Shown here piece by piece: positions 46,199 to 54,405 of a stretch of 64,000 bases of DNA. The translations under genes were made by a program, and so were the position numbers. Within the stretch, counting starts at the first letter, position 1; each line of letters begins with the position of its first letter. The notes under the pieces were generated by a model. That model was given only the letters and a program-made list of their open reading frames with translations. It was not told the origin of the DNA and made no database searches. Source of the DNA: Phycisphaerae bacterium (GTDB taxonomy: Bacteria; Planctomycetota; Phycisphaerae; Sedimentisphaerales; Anaerobacaceae); contig JAPLMX010000189.1 of assembly GCA_026386805.1 (NCBI GenBank), positions 53,968 through 117,967 of the forward strand, given 5' to 3'.

Positions 46199-48448
46199 CT
46201 ATCTCCGCTGGGCACCCGTCGCCGCGCCGGCGCCGGCAATCGTGGTCTTCGGCGCATCCTTCCACTTCAGTTTGAATTGCAGCTTGAACCAATAGTCGTG
46301 AACGATCTTCTTCGGCTTGCCCATGTTGTCCAGCGCGGGATTGCCGTATTGGTCTTTCACTGGCTCGGCGTTGATAGTCTCTTTGGTCATGGGATCGATC
46401 AGAATCCACGTTCCGCTGCGCTGGGCCATGCTCATGGTATACGCAGCGGGGCCCGGCGCCGTGCCCGGTGCCACCGGATCGGGAATGAACTGCCACTCGC
46501 CCACGCCCATCGGGACGTCCCCGTCGGGGTCGGCCGGCCCGGTCTCCAGCTTGAAATGCTGGGCGTCCTTCATCTGCGGCCAAATCTCCAGGGGGCTGTT
46601 GACGTCCAGATGCAGGAACTGCTTGAGATTCTCCAGCCGCGTCACGAACCCCCAGTTCGCCGGTTGATCCTTGACGTTCGGCGGATCGAGCAGGTCGCCG
46701 ATTCTCTTGTACGGACTGTAGCCCTCGATCGTGACGACGAACCCGGCGTGTTTCTCCTGTGCCGCGGTCCCCCCCATCAACTGCATGTACCCCGGACCAT
46801 AGGCCGCTTCCAACTGCTTCATCATCTCATCGTCATAGCCTTCCCCTTCTTCCATCATCTGGGCGTCGCGCATCATGGCGTCCCGGCGCGTCATCGCGCT
46901 TTGCCGGAACTGGGCCTTTTCCAGGTCGTCGGAATAGAAGATCGAGACCGTGGTCAGGAAAAGCTGCTTTCGCTCCGGGCGCGGGACCTGCTTGACCCGG
47001 GCGACGTCGCCCCGCTCGAAGGCGTCGTAGAGGTCCCGCTGCTCCGGATTGGTCTTGGCATTCGGCAGCGCGGAGATGATGATCTCGTTGAGTTGCGGGA
47101 TGACCTCGCGATAGCGGAACCACTCGAAATCCTTCTGCATGCGACCCTGGAACTTGAGCTTCTGATCCTCGATGCCGGTGGTCTTCTCGATGACCGTCTT
47201 GGCATCGCTGGCCACGCGTTTGATCTTGGTTCGCGTGTCCGCGCCCTTGGCGTAGCTGGCATGATCGAGGCCGACCCGCCCCAGGCACATCAGGGACACG
47301 ACCAGCAGCATGACCGCCGCCCCGATGAAGTATTTCATCTTGCCCGCCCAGGCCATCGACCGGGCGGCGCTCTTTGGCAGCAGGTTGCTCTCGATGCGGG
47401 CCATGCCCAGCCCCTGCAGGCCGAGCCCGTACACGACGCCGAAGTCGCTCACGTTTTCGTGGAACTTGGCGGCCGAGATGCCGGGCGCCACCGCCAGCCG
47501 CTTGAACGCGTCCGGCTTCTCCACCGGAATCTGCAGTGTCTGACTGAGGTATTTGACCAGCCCGCGCAGCTTCGTGCCGCCGCCCATGGCGATCACCCGC
47601 GTGATCTTCACGTCCGGATTGCTGCTGGTATAGAACCCGAGAGACCGTTGGACCTCGCCGCTCCAGTCGGTGAACACGGCCCGCATCGCCTGGAAAATCT
47701 GCCGGGCGTACTTGCTCACCGGGGCGGTCCGCTTGAGCTTCTCGGCTTTCTCGAAGCTGAGCTTGAAAGTCTCCGCGATGGCCGTCGTGAAAGTGTTGCC
47801 GCCCATCATGATGCATCGCTGCCAGACGCCCGAGGCGGTGCACACGACCAGATCGGTGCTCTCGGCCCCGATGTTGACGATCACGGTGGCCCGTTTGTCG
47901 GAGCTGGCCAGGTCCGGCCGGTCGAACAGCAGGTAGTTGTAGAGGGCCATTGGGGCCATCTGCACGTAGCTGACCTGCAGATCTTCCCGCTCGAAGGACG
48001 CCATCGCCGAGTTGACCACCTCGTTCTTGATGGCGAACAACCCGACCTTCTTCTCCGGGCTGTTAGGGTCGCCCATCAACTGCCAGTCCCATTGAATCTC
48101 ATTCATGTCGAAGGGGATTTGCTGGGCCGCCTCGAATTTGACGATCTCCGGCAGCCGCTTGGCCTCCACCGGTGGCAGCGTCACGAACCGGGCAAAGCTG
48201 TTCTGGCTGGGCACGGAGATGATGATCGGGTCGTAGCCGAGGTCGTTGCGCTGGGCGAACTGCCGCAAGGTGATCGCGATCAGTTCCTCTTTCTCAGCGG
48301 CACTGGCCGCGCTCGCCAGGATCTTGCCGTGCGGAATGTGATCGAACCCGATCACCTGGACGGCATCCCCGACCGCCACAAGATGCAGCGCCTTGAGCGA
48401 ATTGTTGCCCAAGTCGATCGCCCAAACCGCATCCGATGCTGCTGCCAT
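46199..48448 (-). CDS. pilM: PilM-type actin-like ATPase fused to a PilN-like membrane domain
   Basis: 749 residues. Residues 1-350 match the PilM/FtsA-like actin fold: VWAIDLGNNSLKALHL (phosphate 1), VIVNIGAESTDLVV (phosphate 2), MGGNTFTTAIAETFKLSFEKAEKLK and ITRVIAMGGGTKLRGLVKYLSQTL (adenosine). A transmembrane helix follows near 373-395 (YFIGAAVMLLVVSLMCLGRVG) and then about 350 extracytoplasmic residues. Normal PilM is a 350-residue cytosolic protein that binds the N-terminus of PilN, so this is a natural PilM-PilN type fusion. GGGAGG precedes the ATG. A repeat-like hairpin (R6) lies 30-70 nt upstream. Confidence 0.9.
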   Translation of the reverse strand: MAAASDAVWAIDLGNNSLKALHLVAVGDAVQVIGFDHIPHGKILASAASAAEKEELIAITLRQFAQRNDLGYDPIIISVPSQNSFARFVTLPPVEAKRLPEIVKFEAAQQIPFDMNEIQWDWQLMGDPNSPEKKVGLFAIKNEVVNSAMASFEREDLQVSYVQMAPMALYNYLLFDRPDLASSDKRATVIVNIGAESTDLVVCTASGVWQRCIMMGGNTFTTAIAETFKLSFEKAEKLKRTAPVSKYARQIFQAMRAVFTDWSGEVQRSLGFYTSSNPDVKITRVIAMGGGTKLRGLVKYLSQTLQIPVEKPDAFKRLAVAPGISAAKFHENVSDFGVVYGLGLQGLGMARIESNLLPKSAARSMAWAGKMKYFIGAAVMLLVVSLMCLGRVGLDHASYAKGADTRTKIKRVASDAKTVIEKTTGIEDQKLKFQGRMQKDFEWFRYREVIPQLNEIIISALPNAKTNPEQRDLYDAFERGDVARVKQVPRPERKQLFLTTVSIFYSDDLEKAQFRQSAMTRRDAMMRDAQMMEEGEGYDDEMMKQLEAAYGPGYMQLMGGTAAQEKHAGFVVTIEGYSPYKRIGDLLDPPNVKDQPANWGFVTRLENLKQFLHLDVNSPLEIWPQMKDAQHFKLETGPADPDGDVPMGVGEWQFIPDPVAPGTAPGPAAYTMSMAQRSGTWILIDPMTKETINAEPVKDQYGNPALDNMGKPKKIVHDYWFKLQFKLKWKDAPKTTIAGAGAATGAQRR

Positions 48449-48479
48449 GAAAAACCTCCCGCCCTTCGGTCGGCGTAAG

Positions 48480-48516
48480 GGTTCCCAAACGCGACAGACC
48501 GCGCCTGGTGGGGCTC
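48480..48516. repeat. R6 hairpin upstream of pilM
   Basis: GGTTCCCAAACGCGACAGACC followed by GCGC..GGTGGGGC. Similar sequence is present at 58331-58366 upstream of clpC and at 58781-58817 at the end of the coiled-coil protein gene. Confidence 0.6.
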
Positions 48517-48574
48517 CTCACCGCGTTTCGTCGCGCTGGGGTCCCGGGTCCCACTATCGTTTCGTGCGTTGGTC

Positions 48575-48611
48575 TTGTAAACAGCTCACAATACGCCTAA
48601 GATTATACCAT
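48575..48611 (+). promoter_or_regulatory. Promoter for a probably leaderless mtaB transcript
   Basis: TTGTAA, 17 nt, TAAGAT on the plus strand (4 of 6 matches each). The expected start, 6-8 nt downstream, falls at or within two bases of the mtaB ATG (48612), and no ribosome site is present before that ATG. Confidence 0.45.
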
Positions 48612-50102
48612 ATGCTCAACACTTTCGCCATCTTATCTCTCGGCTGCAAAGTGAACCAGTATGAGAGTCAGCAGATTCGCCAGCTTCTGGAGACCTCTGG
48701 ACTGACCCAGGTTGACACTGCGCAAGCGCCGCAACTCGTTGTCGTTAATACCTGTTGCGTGACGCACACCGCCTCAGCCAAGAGCCGGCACCTGATCAAC
48801 CAGGCCCAGAAACACGGTCCTACAGCCGTCGTCATCTGCGGCTGCCTGCCCGCAGTCGAAACAGACGAACTAAAAGCCATCGGGGAGAACGTCCATGTTG
48901 TCAAGAACCGATGCGACCTCGCGGCTACCCTGCGCCGGCTGGTCCACATCGAATCCACCGCCCCAGATTCGGCTCCACCGCCCCCCGCCACTGCGGGCGT
49001 GACAGCGTTGCCGCATGAGCATCCTACGGACGCCTTCATTAGACCAGAAAGTGACTCCAAAGTCAAGTCCGAAAGAGACTTATGTCCACTCGATGACTTG
49101 CCGCCGCTCACCTCCTTTCAGAACCAAACTCGCGCTTTTCTCAAGATCCAAGATGGTTGTGACGCATTCTGCTCCTACTGTATTATACCGACGGCCCGGC
49201 CGGTTGTTCGATTCAAAAAACCTGAAGAGACCATCGCCGAAGCGGCTGCCCTGGTCTCCGCCGGCCACAAGGAAATCGTCCTAACTGGCGTCCACATAGG
49301 CTCTTACGGCCAAACAACCGCCCGGCGCCGCCAGTGGCCGACACCGGAGAACCCGCACCTGCCCGCCCTGCTGGACGAAGTCGCCCAAATCCCGGGCCTG
49401 TCCCGCATCCGCCTGAGCTCCTTAGACCCGGCGGACGTCACTCCCACCCTGCTCGACGTCTTGTGCAAACACGCAAACCTGATGCCTCACCTTCACCTCT
49501 CACTCCAGTCCGGCTCGGACCAGATCCTGCGCCGCATGGCCCGACCCTACACGGCCGATGACTTCCGCAGCAAAGTGGCCCTGATCCGAGACCGCTTGGA
49601 CCGTCCTGCCATCACGACCGATATTATCGTCGGTTTCCCAGGTGAGACGGACAACGACTTTGACCAGACCCTATCTCTGGCAAAGGAGGTCGCCTTCGCC
49701 AAGATGCACGTCTTCGTCTTCTCGTCGCGAAAAGGCACCGCCGCAGCCAAGATGCAACCCAAGGTCCCGCCAGAAGTTAAGAAAGCCCGCTCCCAAGTCC
49801 TCCGCGACCTGGACCTGACCCTTCAAAGCCAATTCCGCTCCCAATTCCTTGGCGAAACGGCCCAAGTCCTGATCGAAACCACCAACGGCCACCCCACCGG
49901 CCGGGCCGAACGGTACTTTGAAGTCGAGGTAGTTCACAGCGGTAGGGTGGGTTCTCAACCAACGCGTCCAGGGTGTGTCGGGTGGTCGAGCGCGTGGGGT
50001 AAGACCCCACCCTATTCCTATTCCCCCGGCAACATAGTCGCCGCCAGGCTGCAAGAGAACGCCGCCGACACCATCCTGGCGACACCGCTGCCGACGCCCT
50101 GA
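48612..50102 (+). CDS. mtaB: tRNA t6A37 methylthiotransferase MtaB-like radical SAM enzyme
   Basis: About 496 residues. The start at 48612 (MLNTFAILSLGCKVNQYES) is where homologues start. The UPF0004 domain supplies three Cys for the auxiliary cluster (LGCKVNQ, NTCCVT, ICGCLPAV). The radical SAM motif is CDAFCSYCIIP, followed by EIVLTGVHIGSYG and ITTDIIVGFPGETDNDF. It adds a methylthio group to t6A at position 37 of tRNAs reading ANN codons. Near the C-terminus, in the TRAM-like segment, the normal text (RYFEVEVVHSGR ... PGNIVAARL) is split by about 24 residues encoded by a GGTAGGGTGGG-type palindromic repeat (49943-50016). Confidence 0.92.
   Translation: MLNTFAILSLGCKVNQYESQQIRQLLETSGLTQVDTAQAPQLVVVNTCCVTHTASAKSRHLINQAQKHGPTAVVICGCLPAVETDELKAIGENVHVVKNRCDLAATLRRLVHIESTAPDSAPPPPATAGVTALPHEHPTDAFIRPESDSKVKSERDLCPLDDLPPLTSFQNQTRAFLKIQDGCDAFCSYCIIPTARPVVRFKKPEETIAEAAALVSAGHKEIVLTGVHIGSYGQTTARRRQWPTPENPHLPALLDEVAQIPGLSRIRLSSLDPADVTPTLLDVLCKHANLMPHLHLSLQSGSDQILRRMARPYTADDFRSKVALIRDRLDRPAITTDIIVGFPGETDNDFDQTLSLAKEVAFAKMHVFVFSSRKGTAAAKMQPKVPPEVKKARSQVLRDLDLTLQSQFRSQFLGETAQVLIETTNGHPTGRAERYFEVEVVHSGRVGSQPTRPGCVGWSSAWGKTPPYSYSPGNIVAARLQENAADTILATPLPTP
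49943..50016. repeat. R2-like palindrome inside the 3' end of mtaB
   Basis: GGTAGGGTGGGTTCTCAACC at the left and GTGGGGTAAGACCCCACCC at the right, the same outer words (GTAGGGTGGG / CCCACCCTA) as the REP copies around the RAYT gene at 39.5-40.4 kb. Confidence 0.7.
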
Positions 50103-50145
50103 TCTGCCCGCTCCACCAAGCCAATTACCTCCTCGACCGCCTGGT

Positions 50146-50198
50146 TTGTAGTGTGCCCGTAAGGGCATCGAAAGAAACGCTTCACGGCGTCACTACGA
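50146..50198. repeat. R4 repeat pair
   Basis: GTAGTGTGCCCGTAAGGGC and AGAAACGCTTCACGGCGTC stand side by side with a CACTAC end. Both halves recur, in inverse orientation and separated by an R5 unit, at 37092-37203. The remainder of 50103-50423 holds no gene I can support. Confidence 0.75.
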
Positions 50199-50423
50199 GC
50201 GGCTTTACTCCGCCCACCAGCACCACTGCCAAACCCCGCCCAATAGCCTGCCCCCGCGTAGGCGAGGGTTCCATCGGCCCCGAAGACCACGAGGATAGAT
50301 GACGGAAGACCTGCGACAGAGAATGAAGTCCTTCCAGCCTTTCTGTATTGCCAGGGTCGCCTTCTCGCCCTATAATCATGTGCGCGGTAGATCAAGGCAA
50401 GTGCGTTCGTTTTCGAGGTACGT

Positions 50424-50696
50424 ATGGTTTTCCGACGAATCACGATCGACCCGGACAAGATGGGCGGCGTCCCCTGCATTCGGGACCTGCGCATGCCGGT
50501 GGCGACGGTGGTGGCGATGGTTGCCGAGGGCATGACCCAAGACGAGATCCTCGACGCTCACCCGGATCTGAAGCGAGAGGATATCCGCGAGGCCTTGCGC
50601 TATGCCGCCGAGGCCGTCAAGGAGCGGGCCCTGCCGCTAAACCCAGAACCGACCGTTTCCTGCAAGACTTGCCAGGGATGTGGCTCAAACCGATGA
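50424..50696 (+). CDS. DUF433 domain protein (VapB-like antitoxin family)
   Basis: 90 residues. The DUF433 pattern is plain: RITIDPDKMGGVPCIRDLRMPVATVVAMVAEGMTQDEILDAHPDLKREDIREALRYAAE, a winged-helix-type domain that usually pairs with a DUF5615 PIN-like toxin. The C-terminus has CKTCQGCGSN, three Cys that could bind a metal. A GAGGT ribosome site is present. The expected toxin gene does not follow; the next bases encode only an 11-residue peptide (MNRLLIVERSA), so the module seems to have lost its partner. Confidence 0.85.
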   Translation: MVFRRITIDPDKMGGVPCIRDLRMPVATVVAMVAEGMTQDEILDAHPDLKREDIREALRYAAEAVKERALPLNPEPTVSCKTCQGCGSNR

Positions 50697-50731
50697 TGAA
50701 TCGACTGTTGATCGTAGAACGGAGCGCATAA

Positions 50732-50863
50732 ATGACCGCCGACCTCAAGAGAATCTACCGAGCCTTCGACCCCGTCCCTCTATGCGGCGAGGAAAGCGAT
50801 CTCTACGTTCCTCTTGCCGATGTGCGCGGCATCTCCGCACTGAGCCCGCTCCTGCCGAGATGA
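50732..50863 (+). CDS. 43-residue remnant of a STAND/AAA-type ATPase N-terminus
   Basis: MTADLKRIYRAFDPVPLCGEESDLYVPLADVRG resembles the opening of large NTPases with a DP..PL....YV..ADVRG pattern, but it stops after 43 residues. Its stop overlaps the next ATG (ATGA), so it is translationally coupled to the 50860 gene. Either a true small leader protein or a truncated N-terminus left by a deletion or frameshift. Confidence 0.5.
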   Translation: MTADLKRIYRAFDPVPLCGEESDLYVPLADVRGISALSPLLPR

Positions 50864-51438
50864 AAGAGGTCATGACCAAGAGAACGCCTATACCCGGCGC
50901 ATTTGAACAGACCGTCTATCAGCAGGCGGAACTCGATGCCCTTCGACGCATGTTGATGATCTCGGAGGGGACGTTCTCGCTAAACGTGGCCACCTGCAAC
51001 AGCCCTGCTCTGCGCGATCACCTTATCGCGCAGATCAAGAGGGAGATGGACGGCGTCGAGGTTGTCCGCGTTCCCGAAAAGGCGCACGACATCTTCGATC
51101 TTGCCCACGGTCAAATACTGGACACTCGGCCACGCGCGGTCTTCATCATCGACATGGAAAAGGCTATCACTGAGGGCAACACAAACCGGGTCGTGCAGGG
51201 GCTGAATGTCAGCCGCGAGCACTGGTACACCGCGTACAGATGCCCCATCGTCTTCTGGCTTCCGGATCGCGTGACGTCGCTCCTGATGACTCAGGCCCGG
51301 GACCTCTGGTCTTGGGTGAGCCCCCGCTTCGAATTTGTCTCCGAGCAGCCCACACTTGCCGCCCGCCAGCACCACCGCCAGAACTCGTCCTATTCGCCCG
51401 ATGGGTCCCCTGAGTCCGACCGTTCCCATCGGTCCTAA
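50860..51438 (+). CDS. Accessory protein related to the N-terminal part of STAND/TPR proteins
   Basis: 192 residues. The core IFDLAHGQILDTRPRAVFIIDMEKAI... has an alpha/beta look with a Walker B-like string, and YRCPIVFWLPDRVTSLLMTQARDLWSWVSPRFEF resembles a motif seen in N-terminal regions of bacterial STAND/TPR proteins. The P-loop is missing, so it probably does not hydrolyse ATP alone. The C-terminal about 30 residues are low complexity (QHHRQNSSYSPDGSPESD) and derive from a repeat-like tract. It lies 118 nt upstream of a full STAND-type gene on the same strand and may once have been part of it or of a similar protein. Confidence 0.6.
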   Translation: MKEVMTKRTPIPGAFEQTVYQQAELDALRRMLMISEGTFSLNVATCNSPALRDHLIAQIKREMDGVEVVRVPEKAHDIFDLAHGQILDTRPRAVFIIDMEKAITEGNTNRVVQGLNVSREHWYTAYRCPIVFWLPDRVTSLLMTQARDLWSWVSPRFEFVSEQPTLAARQHHRQNSSYSPDGSPESDRSHRS

Positions 51439-51556
51439 CAGGCTGGGCCCGCCCGATTTGAACTTGCGGCTCAGCTTTCTCGCCTGTATCCTCTGAAGCG
51501 GCAATCAGAGTTGGCGACCCCATGCAAGGCATATGCCCACGGGCAAGGTTGCGAGA

Positions 51557-53194
51557 ATGGATGAACAGCGGATATTCGTGGGCCGACAGGCGGAATTGGA
51601 TCGATTCCGAGAGATCCTGGAGGACCCGCGCGGACAGGCCGTGGTGGTCGTTGGCCAAGCCGGCATGGGCAAGACTTGGCTGATCGACCGGATGGCCCAA
51701 TTGGCGACGGAGCATCCGAGCCTCAAATGTGCCTGGGTCCGCTACGAAGTGACGCCGACCGACAGCGTCGATTCCACGATGGCGCTGATGATGGACAATG
51801 CCTTCGAGGCCGCCCAGACATGCGAAGGGTCCTTCGACATGACGAACCGCCGCCGAGCGCAGTGGACCGCCATTATCAAGGCCCTCGTCCCTAAAGGCCG
51901 TGAGATGGCAGAACTGATTGCCAGCCTCCGGCATGATCCGCAGAAGAACACGCGGGAGCAGTTTCTCGAACGCCTGCGACTGATTTCGACACGCATGGAG
52001 CCGGACGGCCGGGCCCTCTTTGTGATCGATCCCGAAAAGCTCATGTGCTCTGGCTGTGCCGATTCCTGGCGGCTGGTGACACAAGAGCTTCCGGAGAAAG
52101 TCAAGTTCCTCTTTGCCCAGCGGCCCGAGGATGAGTTGATCAACAGCAACAACTTCATGGCTCTGCAGAACGTCGTGCGTCTCCCGGCCAAGCCGCTTGA
52201 CGATCTCGCCGACAATGAGGTTGATGATCTCGTCCGTCTGCGTGCCAGCGAAGTCGGCCAGCCGGCTTTGACCTTGCAGAAGGCGATGGACAGGTATCAG
52301 GGGCATCCCTACGCCATTCAGGCGGCGATGGGGATCGTCAAGAAGACAAAACGCGTTGAGGACTTGCCGCAAGATCCGACAAACGAGGGAATCGCGGCGA
52401 AGCAGTGGCAACAAGTCTGTCACGCCGCGGAGGCAATCCGCCTGTTCGAAGCCTACGCCATTCTGGAGGTGGCTGTGCCGCATGACATAGTCCAAGCGGT
52501 CAGCGGTCTCGATACACCCACCATGAAGCGATTACTGAGCGACTCGTATCTGCACGGCCTGCTGCGGGAGGAGGGACAGGGCCGGCGGATCTATCACGCG
52601 ATCCTGGCCGACCACATGCGCGGTCAAATCGGTCCCGCCGAGCAACAGGCCCTTCACGCGCGAGCGACCCTCGTGTATCGCACCAGTCTCAAAGAGGCCA
52701 GAGAGCAAGACAAGACGCCCGATGCTGTAGCCGCCGTTCGCTTGCCGGAGCATGTCCTCGCCTCCGAGGGGCCGGACGCGTTCGTAGCGACGTTCGCATA
52801 CGAGTGCACAGCCCCCCTGTTGAGCCTGGGCCTTCTCGACGCGGCCATGAGCCTGTCGCAGCGCTCCCGGAAACTCGTCAAGAAGGGCACACATGAAGAA
52901 GCGGCAATCCTCGGCATTCAGGCGGTGATCTTGAAGGCTCGCGGGGACCTGGACGGGGCGATGGCCCTGCACAAGGACGAGGAGCGAATCTGCCGCCAGT
53001 TGGGCGATGTGGACGGTCTCGCGAGGTCGCTCGCCAATCAGGCGTCAACACTCCACCAGATGGGACGTGCACGCGAGGCTCTGCCGTTGGCCGAACAGGC
53101 TCATCAGCTTGCCACGGAGCATGGCTATGCCGTACTCGTCAGGCAGATCGAGCCAATCCTGAACAAATTGCGCCAGGCAACCCAAGGACCGTGA
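51557..53194 (+). CDS. STAND-type ATPase with C-terminal TPR-like repeats
   Basis: About 545 residues. FVGRQAELDRF opens the module, as in AP-ATPase/NACHT-like proteins, with Walker A VVVGQAGMGKTWLID (about residue 33) and Walker B ALFVIDPEKL. A winged-helix-like part follows (VAVPHDIVQAVSGLDTPTMKRLLSDSYLHGLL) and then TPR-like repeats at 415-530 (GDLDGAMALHKDEERICRQLGDVDGLARSLANQASTLHQMGRAREALPLAEQA). Such proteins are switches in signalling, transcription control or anti-phage defence. No effector domain is seen within it; the upstream 192-residue protein could supply one. The start is taken at ATG 51557, where AAGG lies 9 nt upstream. Confidence 0.8.
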   Translation: MDEQRIFVGRQAELDRFREILEDPRGQAVVVVGQAGMGKTWLIDRMAQLATEHPSLKCAWVRYEVTPTDSVDSTMALMMDNAFEAAQTCEGSFDMTNRRRAQWTAIIKALVPKGREMAELIASLRHDPQKNTREQFLERLRLISTRMEPDGRALFVIDPEKLMCSGCADSWRLVTQELPEKVKFLFAQRPEDELINSNNFMALQNVVRLPAKPLDDLADNEVDDLVRLRASEVGQPALTLQKAMDRYQGHPYAIQAAMGIVKKTKRVEDLPQDPTNEGIAAKQWQQVCHAAEAIRLFEAYAILEVAVPHDIVQAVSGLDTPTMKRLLSDSYLHGLLREEGQGRRIYHAILADHMRGQIGPAEQQALHARATLVYRTSLKEAREQDKTPDAVAAVRLPEHVLASEGPDAFVATFAYECTAPLLSLGLLDAAMSLSQRSRKLVKKGTHEEAAILGIQAVILKARGDLDGAMALHKDEERICRQLGDVDGLARSLANQASTLHQMGRAREALPLAEQAHQLATEHGYAVLVRQIEPILNKLRQATQGP

Positions 53195-53265
53195 GGTATA
53201 CCTTCTGGCGCACGTGTGCTCGTACAGGGGAGATGACGAGCGACCCCTGTCCTGCCGAGTGCTGG

Positions 53266-53625
53266 CTACTGACCACCATAGGCCACATTCAGACGAGACG
53301 CGGCGGTCATGAGCGGACGGTCGAGGGTCCACAGGGGGATGCCACTGAGCTTGGCGGAGGCCAAGAGGTGCATGTCGATATAGCCCAGGCCCCGGCCCAT
53401 CAGACGATGGGCTTCGATGAAGGTCAGGACTTCCTCGTGAGTCGCGACCGGGCAGGTGCAGAGGGTTTGGAGCAATTCGAGAATCTCGCGCCGGTTCTTG
53501 AGATTGCCGCAGGCTAACTCGCCGATCACGAACGGGTGACAGACCACCGAGCCGGCGTCGAGCAGTCCGGCCAGTTCGGGCAGGCCGCGACGAAAGTGCT
53601 CGACCCAGACCGAGGTATCGACCAA
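53266..53625 (-). CDS. vapC: VapC-type PIN toxin
   Basis: About 120 residues. PIN acidic residues: MVDTSVWVEHF (Asp near residue 3), FVIGELACG (Glu), GLGYIDMHLLASAKL (Asp) and WTLDRPLM (Asp). A site-specific RNase held inactive by its antitoxin. It starts at a TTG 10 nt after the vapB stop, the usual order antitoxin-toxin. It converges with the STAND gene; an ACAGGGG..CCCCTGT hairpin lies between the two stops. Confidence 0.9.
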   Translation of the reverse strand: MVDTSVWVEHFRRGLPELAGLLDAGSVVCHPFVIGELACGNLKNRREILELLQTLCTCPVATHEEVLTFIEAHRLMGRGLGYIDMHLLASAKLSGIPLWTLDRPLMTAASRLNVAYGGQ

Positions 53626-53635
53626 GACTATCTAC

Positions 53636-53830
53636 TTACCCGCGCACTCTGCGTCGAGGCGGGCGGCGAAGCCGCTTCTCGGTGCCGCCCAGCTTGGCCA
53701 GCCGCTGGACGCTCTTCTGCACGATCAGGGCTTCCAGGCCCATCCGGACCAGTACGGTCCGCTCCTGCACGCCCGTCAGCTTGGACGCCTTGGCGACCAA
53801 CTCATCGTCCAGGTTCAACGTCATTCTCAT
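53636..53830 (-). CDS. vapB: VapB-type antitoxin
   Basis: About 64 residues. MRMTLNLDDELVAKASKLTGVQERTVLVRMGLEALI is the ribbon-helix-helix pattern of VapB (RHH, type II antitoxin). A basic C-terminus (RLRRPPRRRVRG) follows. AGGGGA lies upstream. It should bind the VapC next door and repress the operon. Confidence 0.88.
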   Translation of the reverse strand: MRMTLNLDDELVAKASKLTGVQERTVLVRMGLEALIVQKSVQRLAKLGGTEKRLRRPPRRRVRG

Positions 53831-54405
53831 AGCCAGTTCCCCTGATGGATGACCTACACATACGTACGTCATTCGTATGCCGTGTCAAGATTGCACTTGA
53901 CGGCTTACTGAGGTACGTGTATGATAACCAATGAACTATTGTGAAGATGCCGCAATTGAAAAGTGAATAGCGAATCTGGCCGGGAATGCAAGTCTTTAGA
54001 ACATAGATCCTTGGTGCTCACACAGAGCCACAAGGCCACGGAGTTTGGAGGGCACTTCTGCACGCAGTGCTTCGTGCCCTCGTGTGATACGGATTCGTGC
54101 GAAACAAAGCCAATTCGTCCCGAGCGTCGTGGAGGACAAGCGCTTTGTAGAACGAGGGTTATGACGAATTTGACCCCAACAGGCCTTGACAAAACAAAGC
54201 CAATTTCCAGGGGCACTCCTGGCCGGTCCGGCCCGTCCGGCTTCGCTGGGGACCTGGAGGCCGTCGCCGTATGTCGGCCACACCCGCCCCGCCTCTATCT
54301 TGCGGCAGGCGCGGGAGCGGGCTATGATCGACGCTGTGACTGGCGGCGATTGGTCGCCGGGGCAATTCCTGGGATGACACGGAGTGCTGGAAAAGAGAGG
54401 TTGAC
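53831..54405. repeat. Gene-free stretch with AAACAAAGCCAATT-type repeats
   Basis: Contains GAAACAAAGCCAATTC (about 54100) and AAAACAAAGCCAATTTCC (about 54195) as direct copies, and a CACAGAGCCACAAGGCCACG tract near 54020 related to R7. Such words generate spurious ORFs reading ..KQSQF.. or ..TKPI... No real gene is seen. Confidence 0.6.

Noticed and set aside
46277-48478. Plus-strand 733-aa ORF opposite pilM
   Set aside because: Antisense shadow with the typical R/H/L-rich composition; the minus strand encodes an unmistakable PilM.
51360-51450. Relation between the end of the 50860 gene and the 50210-50290 stretch (shared GCCAGCACCAC..GCCA text)
   Set aside because: The similarity is short and partly low complexity; it may be a decayed repeat but could not be supported as a defined family.
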